The notes beneath the pieces are model-generated. The model saw only the letters and a list, made by a program, of their open reading frames with translations, searched no databases and was not told the origin of the DNA. From Alphaproteobacteria bacterium (GTDB lineage: Bacteria; Pseudomonadota; Alphaproteobacteria; Micropepsales; Micropepsaceae), in NCBI GenBank assembly GCA_020852655.1, contig JADZAI010000087.1, positions 1-64,000 on the forward strand: DNA of 64,000 bases, read 5' to 3'. The number at the start of each line of letters is the position of its first letter. The stretch's first letter is position 1. The translations under genes were made by a program, and so were the position numbers. Below are positions 9,082-15,998 of the stretch, piece after piece.

Positions 9082-9654
9082 CTACCAGCCGATCAGCTTC
9101 TCGTAATAACCGAGCGACGCGACGATCAGGACGAGCGGCGCGCCGACCTGGAGCCAGCGCGCCTTCCGGAACAGCGCCGTCGCCGCCGCCAGCATGGCGA
9201 ACCCCGCCTGCATGAGCGCATCCACCGGCGCGCTCGCGCCGTTTGGGAACAGGTCGCCGTACATGGCGGCCTGGACGATCGCCAGAACCATGAAGATGGC
9301 AAAGGCGAGCGCATATTTCTTTCCGTTCGAATCGTGAAAGGCCTTCAGGTCGATGGGGCCCTTCTCGGGAATGGGCGGCGTCGCCAGTCCGCAGGCGAGG
9401 AAGGCGGCGATCGCGAGCACCAGAGGCGGCAGCGCCGTCGAGATGTGCATCTCGTAGGTGTCGCGGTAGCTCCACGACTTGATCCAGAACGTGACCTGGA
9501 GATTGAAGATCGCCGCCGCCCACAAGGCATAGCGCCACGAGAAGATGACGCGGCCGCTTTCCTGCACCAGCCGGGCGACCGCGGCCAGGAGCGTCGTCAC
9601 GCCCAGCGAGATGACGAAAGACAGCAGGATCGTGAAGAAGTCGAAGTCGGACAC
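9082..9654 (-). CDS. Hypothetical polytopic membrane protein
   Basis: I do not recognise this 190-residue protein. It has about six hydrophobic stretches (roughly residues 6-26, 42-60, 75-92, 113-131, 146-160 and 168-182) and few charged residues outside two loops. It is convergent with the 3-hydroxybutyryl-CoA dehydrogenase and lies 3 bases downstream of gloA on the same strand, so the two are probably co-transcribed. No catalytic motif is visible. Confidence 0.7.
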   Translation of the reverse strand: MSDFDFFTILLSFVISLGVTTLLAAVARLVQESGRVIFSWRYALWAAAIFNLQVTFWIKSWSYRDTYEMHISTALPPLVLAIAAFLACGLATPPIPEKGPIDLKAFHDSNGKKYALAFAIFMVLAIVQAAMYGDLFPNGASAPVDALMQAGFAMLAAATALFRKARWLQVGAPLVLIVASLGYYEKLIGW

Positions 9655-9657
9655 GGC

Positions 9658-10173
9658 TCAACCGGCCCCGGCCGTCGCGGCGCCGAGCCGCTGCGCGCTC
9701 AGGATTTCGATCCAGTAGCCGTCGGGGTCCTTGATGAAGGCAAGGCCTTTCATCATCCCGTCGTCCGGCCGCTTCTGGAACGCGACGCCCAGGCTCTCGA
9801 AGCGCGCACACGCGGCATAGACGTCCGGCACCGATATGCCGATATGGCCGAAGCCGCGCGGCTCCTGATTGCCCGAATGGTAGCCGCCGAAGGCAGCGTC
9901 GCTTTCGGTGCCCCAGTTGTGGGTCAGCTCCAGCGTCGCCTTCTGGCGGAAGACGTAGATGGCGTTCTCGATCGGGTCCGCCGGCACCGGCTCGTCGCCG
10001 GAGCGCACATAGGCGAAGAAATAGAGCGAGAATTTCGCCGCGGGAAAATCGAACTTGCGCAACAGCGTCATGCCCAGCACGTCGCGATAGAACGGGATCG
10101 ACTTCTCCGGGTCGCGGATGCGCAGCATCGTCTGGTTGAAGATGAAGTCTTCGGTTCCGGCCGGAGCGGTCAT
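9658..10173 (-). CDS. gloA: Lactoylglutathione lyase (glyoxalase I)
   Basis: The 171-residue glyoxalase I converts the hemithioacetal of methylglyoxal and glutathione to lactoylglutathione. Metal-binding positions appear in [18 protein letters not shown] (Gln), [12 protein letters not shown] (Glu), [13 protein letters not shown] (His) and GYWIEIL (Glu). The pattern Q-E-H-E is that of the family. The start at 10173 is chosen because the frame upstream encodes an Arg/Ala-rich low-quality stretch, and family proteins begin near here. A membrane-protein gene follows closely. Confidence 0.93.
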   Translation of the reverse strand: MTAPAGTEDFIFNQTMLRIRDPEKSIPFYRDVLGMTLLRKFDFPAAKFSLYFFAYVRSGDEPVPADPIENAIYVFRQKATLELTHNWGTESDAAFGGYHSGNQEPRGFGHIGISVPDVYAACARFESLGVAFQKRPDDGMMKGLAFIKDPDGYWIEILSAQRLGAATAGAG

Positions 10174-10388
10174 TGGCCTCGGGTCCTGCGTGGCGCGTTC
10201 GCGTCTGCCTCTTACCACGTCGTCCCGGCCCGCGCCCTCAGCTTCGCTGGTGCTTGCTCCCCCGCCGCGGAGACCGCCTGAGACGGCCCTTGCATCGACC
10301 GTATCCCGGGTGCGCTCAAAGGCGAGCCTTTCGGTCACAGGCGGGCGCGCGCTGCGTCATGATGGCGAAGAGTCTTGCGGAGATGCCC

Positions 10389-10802
10389 ATGACCGCCGCG
10401 CGCAGTCCGACAGCCACCGCCGTCCTCGTTGCCGCCGTCGCCCTCGGCGCAGCGATGGGCGGGAACGGGCTTTACATGCTCTATGACCCGAACGGCTGGT
10501 ATCTCGCCGTGCCCGGTGTGCCGCGCACCGGGCCGTTCAACCAGCACTTTATCCGCGATATCGGCCTCATCTATGTGCTGATCGGCGCGGCCTTCGCCGG
10601 CGGTGCGTATACCGCCCAGCGCACCGCGCTCTGGGCCGCCGCAACGCTATGGCTCGCCGGCCACGCGCTCTTCCACCTGTGGGAAGTTGCCGCGGGCCTC
10701 TGCGGCGCCGATGCGATCCCGCGAGACTTTCCCGGCGTGACCGTCCCCGCTCTTCTCGGCCTCGCCCTCACGGCGTGGAGCGTGCGCAACCCAGCGCGTT
10801 AG
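10389..10802 (+). CDS. Hypothetical four-helix membrane protein
   Basis: This roughly 137-residue protein has four hydrophobic segments (about residues 9-30, 48-66, 72-90 and 112-130). The loop YMLYDPNGWYLAVPGVPRTGPF contains a conserved-looking N-G-W-Y motif, and FNQHFIRDIGLIYVLIG leads into helix 2. A His cluster HALFHLWEV lies in helix 3. ATG codons at 10383 and 10389 are both possible; CGGAG is better spaced for 10389. The function is unknown. Confidence 0.65.
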   Translation: MTAARSPTATAVLVAAVALGAAMGGNGLYMLYDPNGWYLAVPGVPRTGPFNQHFIRDIGLIYVLIGAAFAGGAYTAQRTALWAAATLWLAGHALFHLWEVAAGLCGADAIPRDFPGVTVPALLGLALTAWSVRNPAR

Positions 10803-10876
10803 GCCGTATCCCGCGCGCGCGTCGCGGCGTGAAGCGGTTCCATGCGCCCGGGTGACGCAGGGCCGGCCGGCTGAGG

Positions 10877-11383
10877 TCAATCCCTTTCCAGCCGTGCCGG
10901 GGTGAGGCGGGATAGCCAGGCGGGAACGGCGTGGCGATAGGCGCGGTAGGCCGGGCCGAAGCGGTGCTGAAGCACCGGCTCCTCGTAGAGCTTCACGAAG
11001 CTGAGGAAGCAGAAAGCGACAAAGAGCGCATAGGCGCCGAGCACCGGGGCGCGGAACAGCATGCCCTGGCCCGCGATGACGGCGAGCGCGGCGAGATACA
11101 TCGGGTTGCGGACATGGCGGTAAAGGCCGCCGATGACGAGACGCTCGGTCGGCGCAACCGGGGCCGGCGTGCCGCCGCCCTCGGCGACGAAGCGGACAAA
11201 GGCGCTGACGAGGACGAGCGCGCCGAGGCCGCCGATCGCCGCACCGGCAATCTCCAGCGCACCCCAGCCGGCCACGCCCGTGAGGTCCCAGTGCGACAAG
11301 GCCCAGGGCACGACGCCCGCCACGATGCCGGGCGCGAGAACGAAGAACAGCGCGCTGCCGAGCGCGGCACTGCCGAGGCGCAT
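10877..11383 (-). CDS. Isoprenylcysteine carboxyl methyltransferase-like membrane protein
   Basis: This 168-residue protein has four or five membrane helices. It carries the ICMT/PEMT signature GGLYRHVRNPMYLAAL followed by LYEEPVLQHRFGPAYRAYRHAVPAWL, with the RNPxY and EEPxLxxxFGxxYxxY motifs that bind S-adenosylmethionine in this superfamily. The true substrate cannot be deduced; bacterial members methylate varied lipids and small molecules. The start at 11383 is taken because the hydrophobic N-terminus begins there. It lies downstream of the AAA ATPase gene on the same strand. Confidence 0.82.
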   Translation of the reverse strand: MRLGSAALGSALFFVLAPGIVAGVVPWALSHWDLTGVAGWGALEIAGAAIGGLGALVLVSAFVRFVAEGGGTPAPVAPTERLVIGGLYRHVRNPMYLAALAVIAGQGMLFRAPVLGAYALFVAFCFLSFVKLYEEPVLQHRFGPAYRAYRHAVPAWLSRLTPARLERD

Positions 11384-11423
11384 GAGGCAATCCCCCGCGC
11401 CGAGGCTAGGCCCGGCCGCCGCG

Positions 11424-11963
11424 TCATGGCAATCCGATGACCGCCTGCACGAATGCGACACGTTCGCCGACGCCGGCGCGCGGAAGTTCCACGGTGCGAT
11501 AGCCGAAGCGCGGATAGATCGCCGCGGCGACGTCATAGGAGCGCTGGGCTTCGCCGAGGCTCTGCTTGCGGAGATCGTCATGGGCGTAGATCGCGGGCCA
11601 GGGCGGCGCCAGGAAGACGGTGTCGTTGTAGCGATAGCGCGCGGCGGCACGTTCGAAATGCGGCGGCGCGGGATGGCCCATCATTTCGAGATAGCCGACG
11701 AGCTCCGGCACGCCGCGATCGAAGAACACCGGCCCGGCCGCGCCGCGCAGTGCGCCGTGGTTCTCCATGTCGCGCGCCAGCATGAGTTCGGCATAGAGCG
11801 CCGCGTCGCGTGTGTGTTGCGCGGGACCGTCGATCGCCTGCTGGTGCGCCAGGATCGCGCGACCGGATTCGCCCGCCGTTGCGAAGCCCGCGGCCGCGAG
11901 CGCGGCTATGAGCGTCGTCTTTCCCGCGCCGGGTCCGCCGGAAATGATGTAGTAGCTGTCCAT
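11424..11963 (-). CDS. AAA family ATPase / nucleotide kinase-like protein
   Basis: The 179-residue P-loop NTPase has Walker A IISGGPGAGKTTLI at residues 6-19 and a Walker B-like GPVFFDRGVPEL near residue 80. It resembles stand-alone AAA_28/AAA_33-type small ATPases with kinase-like folds. RDMENHGAL and HDDLRKQSLGEA may hold lid residues. The substrate is unknown. AGGA lies 9 bases before the ATG. Its start codon overlaps the start codon of the divergent CPBP gene by two bases within CCATGG. Confidence 0.82.
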   Translation of the reverse strand: MDSYYIISGGPGAGKTTLIAALAAAGFATAGESGRAILAHQQAIDGPAQHTRDAALYAELMLARDMENHGALRGAAGPVFFDRGVPELVGYLEMMGHPAPPHFERAAARYRYNDTVFLAPPWPAIYAHDDLRKQSLGEAQRSYDVAAAIYPRFGYRTVELPRAGVGERVAFVQAVIGLP

Positions 11964-12762
11964 GGCTGTTCCTGTCGTGAGAGCCGGCGGCGGGATGCGC
12001 GCCGGCTGGTTTTTCGCGCTGGTGCTTGGCTGCTCGATGCCGGTCTGGGCGCTGGATGGGCTGGCCGGCGGCCGGCCCGGTTGGCTTCCGATCGACCTGC
12101 CGCTGAGCGCGGCGATGGCCCTGCTGCCCGGGCTGATAGCGTTTGTCCTGATCGCGCGGTCGGGCGGGTTGCCGGTTGCGGGGCGGTGGCTCCGCCGGAG
12201 CCTCGCGTTGTCCGGCGGGGCGTCGTGGCTGCTGCTCGCGGCGGCGCTCTATCCGGCGGCGATGCTGGTCGAGTATGGCGTCCTGCGCCTCGGCGGGCAA
12301 ATCTTCCCCGACATCGCGCTTCCGCCGCTGACGGTCGCGGCGATGCTCGTGATCTTCCTGATCGGCGGCTTCTGCGAAGAGCTCGGATGGCAGGGTTATG
12401 CCTATCGCGCCCTCGAACCGCGTCGGGGCGTAATCGGCGCAGCCATACTGACAGGCGCTTTCTGGGGCGCGTGGCACATTGTGCCCTTCCTGCAAACGGC
12501 GCACGACGCGCGCTGGATCGCCGCCCAGGTGCTGACCATGGTGCCGCTGCGCGTCGTCACGACGTGGCTGTTCCTGCGCGCGGGTCGGAGCGTTGCGGTT
12601 GCTGCGGTCTTCCACGCCTTCGGCAACCTTGCGCAGTTCCTGTTCCCGCGTTTCGGATCGCACTATGATCCGGTCGCGGCCTTGGTAATCTTCACAGCGC
12701 TCGCGCTCGCACTGCTGCCTTCCCTGAAACGAAGCGCCGCGGCCGCCACGAGGCAAAGCTGA
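11962..12762 (+). CDS. CPBP family intramembrane metalloprotease homologue
   Basis: The 266-residue polytopic protein has about seven membrane helices and the Abi/CaaX (CPBP) motifs. These are the Glu-Glu pair in FCEELGWQGYAYRALEP, the His in FWGAWHIVPF, and the late His in VFHAFGNLAQF. These are the metal and catalytic positions of CaaX protease 2-like proteins. The ATG at 11962 overlaps the divergent ATPase start; an ATG at 11995 is an alternative. The DUF1801 gene begins 1 base after its stop. The target is unknown. Confidence 0.85.
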   Translation: MAVPVVRAGGGMRAGWFFALVLGCSMPVWALDGLAGGRPGWLPIDLPLSAAMALLPGLIAFVLIARSGGLPVAGRWLRRSLALSGGASWLLLAAALYPAAMLVEYGVLRLGGQIFPDIALPPLTVAAMLVIFLIGGFCEELGWQGYAYRALEPRRGVIGAAILTGAFWGAWHIVPFLQTAHDARWIAAQVLTMVPLRVVTTWLFLRAGRSVAVAAVFHAFGNLAQFLFPRFGSHYDPVAALVIFTALALALLPSLKRSAAAATRQS

Positions 12763-12763
12763 T

Positions 12764-13180
12764 ATGGTGCAGACCGTTGCCCCGCCGCCCGCCGAGATCG
12801 CCGCCGTGTTCAGGGGCATGGCGGTCGACATGCGGGCGCGGCTCCAGGACATCCGCGCGCTGATCCTCGAGACAGCGGGCGGCATCGCGGACGTCGGGCC
12901 GATCGTCGAGACGCTGAAATGGAACGAGCCGGCCTATCTGCCGCAGCGGCCGCGTACCGGGACGACGATACGCATCAACCGGGTGAAGGCGTCGGATACC
13001 GACTGCGCCGTCTATTTCCACTGCCAGACCACACTGGTCGAGAGCTTCCGCGGCCTCTATCCGGACCAGTTCCGCTTCGAAGGCAACCGCGCGCTGATCA
13101 TGGATATACGCAAGCCCCTGCCGCGCGAGGCGCTGGCGCACTGCGTGGCGCTGGCGTTCACGTATCACCGCAAGGGGTAG
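12764..13180 (+). CDS. DUF1801 domain-containing protein
   Basis: The 138-residue protein contains the DUF1801/YdhG-like fold. The segment ILETAGGIADVGPIVETLKWNEPAYLP precedes GTTIRINRVKASDTDCAVYFHC and later FRGLYPDQFRFEGNRALIMDI, with the typical ETLKWxxPxY signature. Biochemical function is not established for the family. It follows the CPBP gene by 1 base and is probably co-transcribed. Its 3' end overlaps an antisense gene remnant. Confidence 0.82.
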   Translation: MVQTVAPPPAEIAAVFRGMAVDMRARLQDIRALILETAGGIADVGPIVETLKWNEPAYLPQRPRTGTTIRINRVKASDTDCAVYFHCQTTLVESFRGLYPDQFRFEGNRALIMDIRKPLPREALAHCVALAFTYHRKG

Positions 13181-13304
13181 GTCGCAGGTATCTGATGCAT
13201 CGCGTGCGAAAGCCGCGCAGCAGGAGAACGGGATCGCCATCCGCAGGTCCCGCCACGTCGACGGTGAAGCTGAAGCCGGAAGCGGCGATCCGTTCGGTGG
13301 GCAT
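13158..13304 (-). pseudogene. Remnant of an alpha/beta-hydrolase N-terminus
   Basis: Reading the minus strand from the ATG at 13304 gives MPTERIAASGFSFTVDVAGP followed by ADGDPVLLLRGF. This is the first strand and oxyanion-loop region of alpha/beta-hydrolases, which normally reads GPxDGxPVLLLHGFP. After residue 32 the similarity ends in a short Arg-rich tail, with a stop at 13158 inside the DUF1801 gene. The His of the HGF motif is Arg. It begins 2 bases after the aldo/keto reductase stop, so it was probably the next gene of that operon before deletion. The coding loss is seen directly; the deletion is inferred. Confidence 0.6.
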
Positions 13305-13306
13305 GG

Positions 13307-14350
13307 TCAGCCGGCGGCCTTGCCCGAGAGCGTTGCGAGGCGGTCGCCGCCCTGGCGCTCCAGCATCCAGCCTGGATATTCACGCGGCAAGGCGCTGACC
13401 TTGTCGAGCGTTGCGAGCTCGTCGGCCGTGAGCTTCACATCGACCGCGGCGAGATTGTCCTTGAGCTGCTCCTGTGTCTTGGCGCCGATGATGACCGATG
13501 TGACATGCTTCTGGTGCAGCAGCCAGGCGAGCGCGATTTGCGCGACCGAAACGTCGTGCGCCTTGGCAATCGGCTGCATTGCATCGATCACGTCGAAGGC
13601 GCGGTCCTTATCGACCAGAGGGAAGTCGAATTGGGCACGGCGCGAGCCCTGCGGGCCTTGTCCGTCGCGGATGAACTTGCCCGAGAGCAGGCCTCCCGCG
13701 AGCGGCGACCAGGGCAGGATCGCGATGTCGTCCTCATTGCAGAGCGGAACGAGCTCGCGTTCGATGTCGCGGCCGGCGATGGTGTAATAGACCTGCGCGC
13801 TCTCGTAGCGGGCGAGGCCGCGCTTGTCGGCATAGGCATTGGCCTTCGCGAGCTTCCAGGCCGGCAGGTTGCAGAAGCCGGCATAGCGGACCTTGCCGGA
13901 GCGGACGAGATCGTTCAGCGCTTCCATCGTCTCCTCGATCGGCGTCACCGGATCGAAGCCGTGCGTCTGGTAGAGGTCGATGTGGTCGAGCTGGAGCCGC
14001 TTCAGGCTTTTCTCCACCGCCGACAGGATGTGATAGCGGCTCTGGCCGCTCTCGTTGGCGCCCGGCCCCATGCGGCCATGCAGCTTGGTGGCGACGACGA
14101 TCTGGTCGCGCTGAAGCCCCAGGTTCTTGATGGCCTGCCCGAGGATCGCCTCGGACTGGCCGTTGGAATAGACATTGGCCGTATCGACGAAGTTGACGCC
14201 GGCGTCGATGGCGCCCTTCAGCAGCGCGTCCGCCGCGTTCTGGTCCTGTTCGCCGACGACCTTCCAGAAGCCGTCACCGCCGAAGGTCATGGTGCCGAGG
14301 CAGATTTCGGAAACGACGAGGCCGGTGCGGCCGAATTTCTTCATGCGCAT
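13307..14350 (-). CDS. Aldo/keto reductase
   Basis: The 347-residue NADPH-dependent oxidoreductase has the AKR fold. Catalytic tetrad residues are visible: Asp and Tyr in VDTANVYSNGQSE, Lys in VVATKLHG, and His in DLYQTHGFD. The C-terminal NADP-binding region is VTSVIIGAKTQEQLKDNL. It resembles the YajO/general-stress AKR group. AGGAG precedes the ATG at 14350. The substrate is unknown. A decayed hydrolase start follows directly. Confidence 0.92.
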   Translation of the reverse strand: MRMKKFGRTGLVVSEICLGTMTFGGDGFWKVVGEQDQNAADALLKGAIDAGVNFVDTANVYSNGQSEAILGQAIKNLGLQRDQIVVATKLHGRMGPGANESGQSRYHILSAVEKSLKRLQLDHIDLYQTHGFDPVTPIEETMEALNDLVRSGKVRYAGFCNLPAWKLAKANAYADKRGLARYESAQVYYTIAGRDIERELVPLCNEDDIAILPWSPLAGGLLSGKFIRDGQGPQGSRRAQFDFPLVDKDRAFDVIDAMQPIAKAHDVSVAQIALAWLLHQKHVTSVIIGAKTQEQLKDNLAAVDVKLTADELATLDKVSALPREYPGWMLERQGGDRLATLSGKAAG

Positions 14351-14506
14351 GGGAGATCTCCTGCGAGGGGAACAGTCGGGAAGGGAACAATCCGTCCGAT
14401 GTCGGACCGCAGCGGCGATGGTTCAAGGCGTGGCGGCATATCGTCCCAGCCTGCGACGTTCTGGCGCGGCATGGCCGGCACCCGGCAGCCGCTATATCGG
14501 CGCGCC

Positions 14507-15052
14507 ATGACCTTGCGCCTGACCGACACGCTGATCCTGCGGCCGCTCGTCGCGGAGGATTTCGAGGCGATGGCAGCGTTGATGGGCGATCCCGACGTCA
14601 CGCGCTATCTCTACTGGGGGCCGCGCACGCGCGAGGAGGCGCGCGATCCGTTCGAGAAACGGCGCGCCTGCGGGATCATCGCGCCCGGCGTGACGCAGTT
14701 GTCGCTGGGCATCGAGGAGAGCGGAAGGTTGATCGGCGAAGTCGCGCTGATGCATCTCGATAATCCCCATCGCGACGGGGAGCTTGGCTATATGCTGGTG
14801 AACGGCTTTGGCGGGCGCGGCATCGCCAGCTGCGCCGCCGGTGCGATGCTGCGGATCGGCTTCGAGCAGTTAAAGCTGCACCGCATCCACGCCCGGTGCG
14901 ACGACCGCAATATCGCCTCATGGAGGGTGATGGAGAAGATCGGCCTGCGCCGCGAAGCCCATCATCTCAGCAATGAATGGGTGAAGGGCGAGTGGACCGG
15001 CGCTCTCGTCTACGCATTGCTCGAAAACGAGTGGGAGGCGGCTAGCCGCTAA
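14507..15052 (+). CDS. GNAT acetyltransferase, RimJ/RimL-like
   Basis: The 181-residue protein starts MTLRLTDTLILRPLVAEDFE, the usual RimJ/RimL opening. It carries GELGYMLVNGFGGRGIASCAAGAML (motif A with GxGGRGIA) and HRIHARCDDRNIASWRVMEKIG, the characteristic N-x-A-S-x-x-V-x-x-K-x-G stretch. A protein or small-molecule amine substrate is expected; it cannot be named. The stop overlaps the convergent RES toxin gene by 11 bases. Confidence 0.88.
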   Translation: MTLRLTDTLILRPLVAEDFEAMAALMGDPDVTRYLYWGPRTREEARDPFEKRRACGIIAPGVTQLSLGIEESGRLIGEVALMHLDNPHRDGELGYMLVNGFGGRGIASCAAGAMLRIGFEQLKLHRIHARCDDRNIASWRVMEKIGLRREAHHLSNEWVKGEWTGALVYALLENEWEAASR

Positions 15053-15539
15053 AGAGGCGTGCATCCCACCAGACGGGCAGGGGCTCGGCCACGCGGATGC
15101 GGGCGAAGTCCTTGTGCAGCGGGTTGAAGACGAAATTCCATTCCAGGCGGACGACATAGCTTGGCACACGCAGAACGGCGCCGCGGCCGGAAGCGGCCCA
15201 GGCGTCGCCATAGGCGCGCGCGGCCTTCAGGTCTGCGTCGGCCCAGCCGGGCAGATGATCGGGCGTGACGGTTTCGACCAGCGTTCCCGCCGGGATAGTG
15301 GCGCGGACATAATGCTGAGCCAGCGGCGCAAGGCCGCCGAGATGGACGAGCTTCTCCAGCATCGCGGTTGAGACATGCTCGGCGGCATAGATGACCGGCG
15401 TGGTTGCCGAATTCCAGCGTCCGGGAAACAGCGTCGTGCCCGTCGCATCCCAGATCGGATAGTCGCCATCGGCGTCGCCAAGGCGGAAGGCGTAAAGCGT
15501 TTCCGTCGAACGCTGCGGCTTCACACCGCGACGCCGCAA
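15042..15539 (-). CDS. RES-domain toxin
   Basis: The 165-residue RES-family protein shows its three signature residues: Arg in FPGRWNSATTPVIYAAEH, Glu in AMLEKLVHLGG, and Ser in LRVPSYVVRLEWN, followed by FNPLHKDFARI. RES toxins such as MbcT and Res degrade or ADP-ribosylate using NAD+. The antitoxin gene overlaps its start by 19 bases. A promoter with two inverted repeats lies upstream of the pair. Confidence 0.92.
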   Translation of the reverse strand: MRRRGVKPQRSTETLYAFRLGDADGDYPIWDATGTTLFPGRWNSATTPVIYAAEHVSTAMLEKLVHLGGLAPLAQHYVRATIPAGTLVETVTPDHLPGWADADLKAARAYGDAWAASGRGAVLRVPSYVVRLEWNFVFNPLHKDFARIRVAEPLPVWWDARLFSG

Positions 15540-15928
15540 TAGCCCCTGCCCAGCAATTCGGTGACCGCCTGGGCGCCGAATTCGCTGAAGGAGGCGTCGA
15601 GCGGCGTGATGTTGTCGAGCATCGGGTGCGGCTTCGACATGAAGCGCTCGGCACGGTGCTCGTCCTTGAAGACCTTGTTGGCGAAGGCGCGCACCCGCAT
15701 CTGGCGCAGCACCGTGGCGGTCTGAGCCTCGCTGAGCCGCGCGTCCTTGCGCTTCTTGAGCCGGTAATAGGTGGCCTTGCCCATGAGGCGCGTACCCAGC
15801 ACCGCTTCGGCGAGGCCGAGGCTTTCGGCAGCCGACGTCAGCGCGGAGAAGGGCAAGCCCCGTTCGGCGATCTGCATCAATTCGAAAGCGGGTGCCTGGG
15901 CTTCTTCAAATCCGGACGGGTGAGTCAT
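15521..15928 (-). CDS. Xre/MbcA/ParS-type antitoxin
   Basis: The 135-residue protein has an N-terminal helical DNA-binding region with LGTRLMGKATYYRLKKRKDARLSEAQ, the usual R-x-x-x-x-K-x-x-x-L-S/T-x-x-E pattern. A C-terminal toxin-binding (DUF2384) domain ends NITPLDASFSEFGAQAVTELLGRGYCGVAV, where the tail normally inserts into the RES active site. It precedes and overlaps the RES gene by 19 bases. Autoregulation through the upstream inverted repeats is likely. Confidence 0.9.
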   Translation of the reverse strand: MTHPSGFEEAQAPAFELMQIAERGLPFSALTSAAESLGLAEAVLGTRLMGKATYYRLKKRKDARLSEAQTATVLRQMRVRAFANKVFKDEHRAERFMSKPHPMLDNITPLDASFSEFGAQAVTELLGRGYCGVAV

Positions 15929-15935
15929 GGCGCTG

Positions 15936-15978
15936 TCTCTCGTGAGAGAGATATAGTCTCCATTGAGACAACGCGCAA
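15936..15978 (-). promoter_or_regulatory. Operator-promoter of the antitoxin/RES pair
   Basis: On the minus strand, TTGCGC (15973-15978) and TATATC (15950-15955) are separated by exactly 17 bases. Between them lies GTCTC-N4-GAGAC (15956-15969). A second inverted repeat, TCTCTC-GT-GAGAGA (15936-15949), covers the expected transcription start. Both share the TCTC/GAGA half-sites, so two antitoxin dimers could bind side by side and block transcription. Confidence 0.6.
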
Positions 15979-15998
15979 TACGGGGATGGGCTCCCGAC

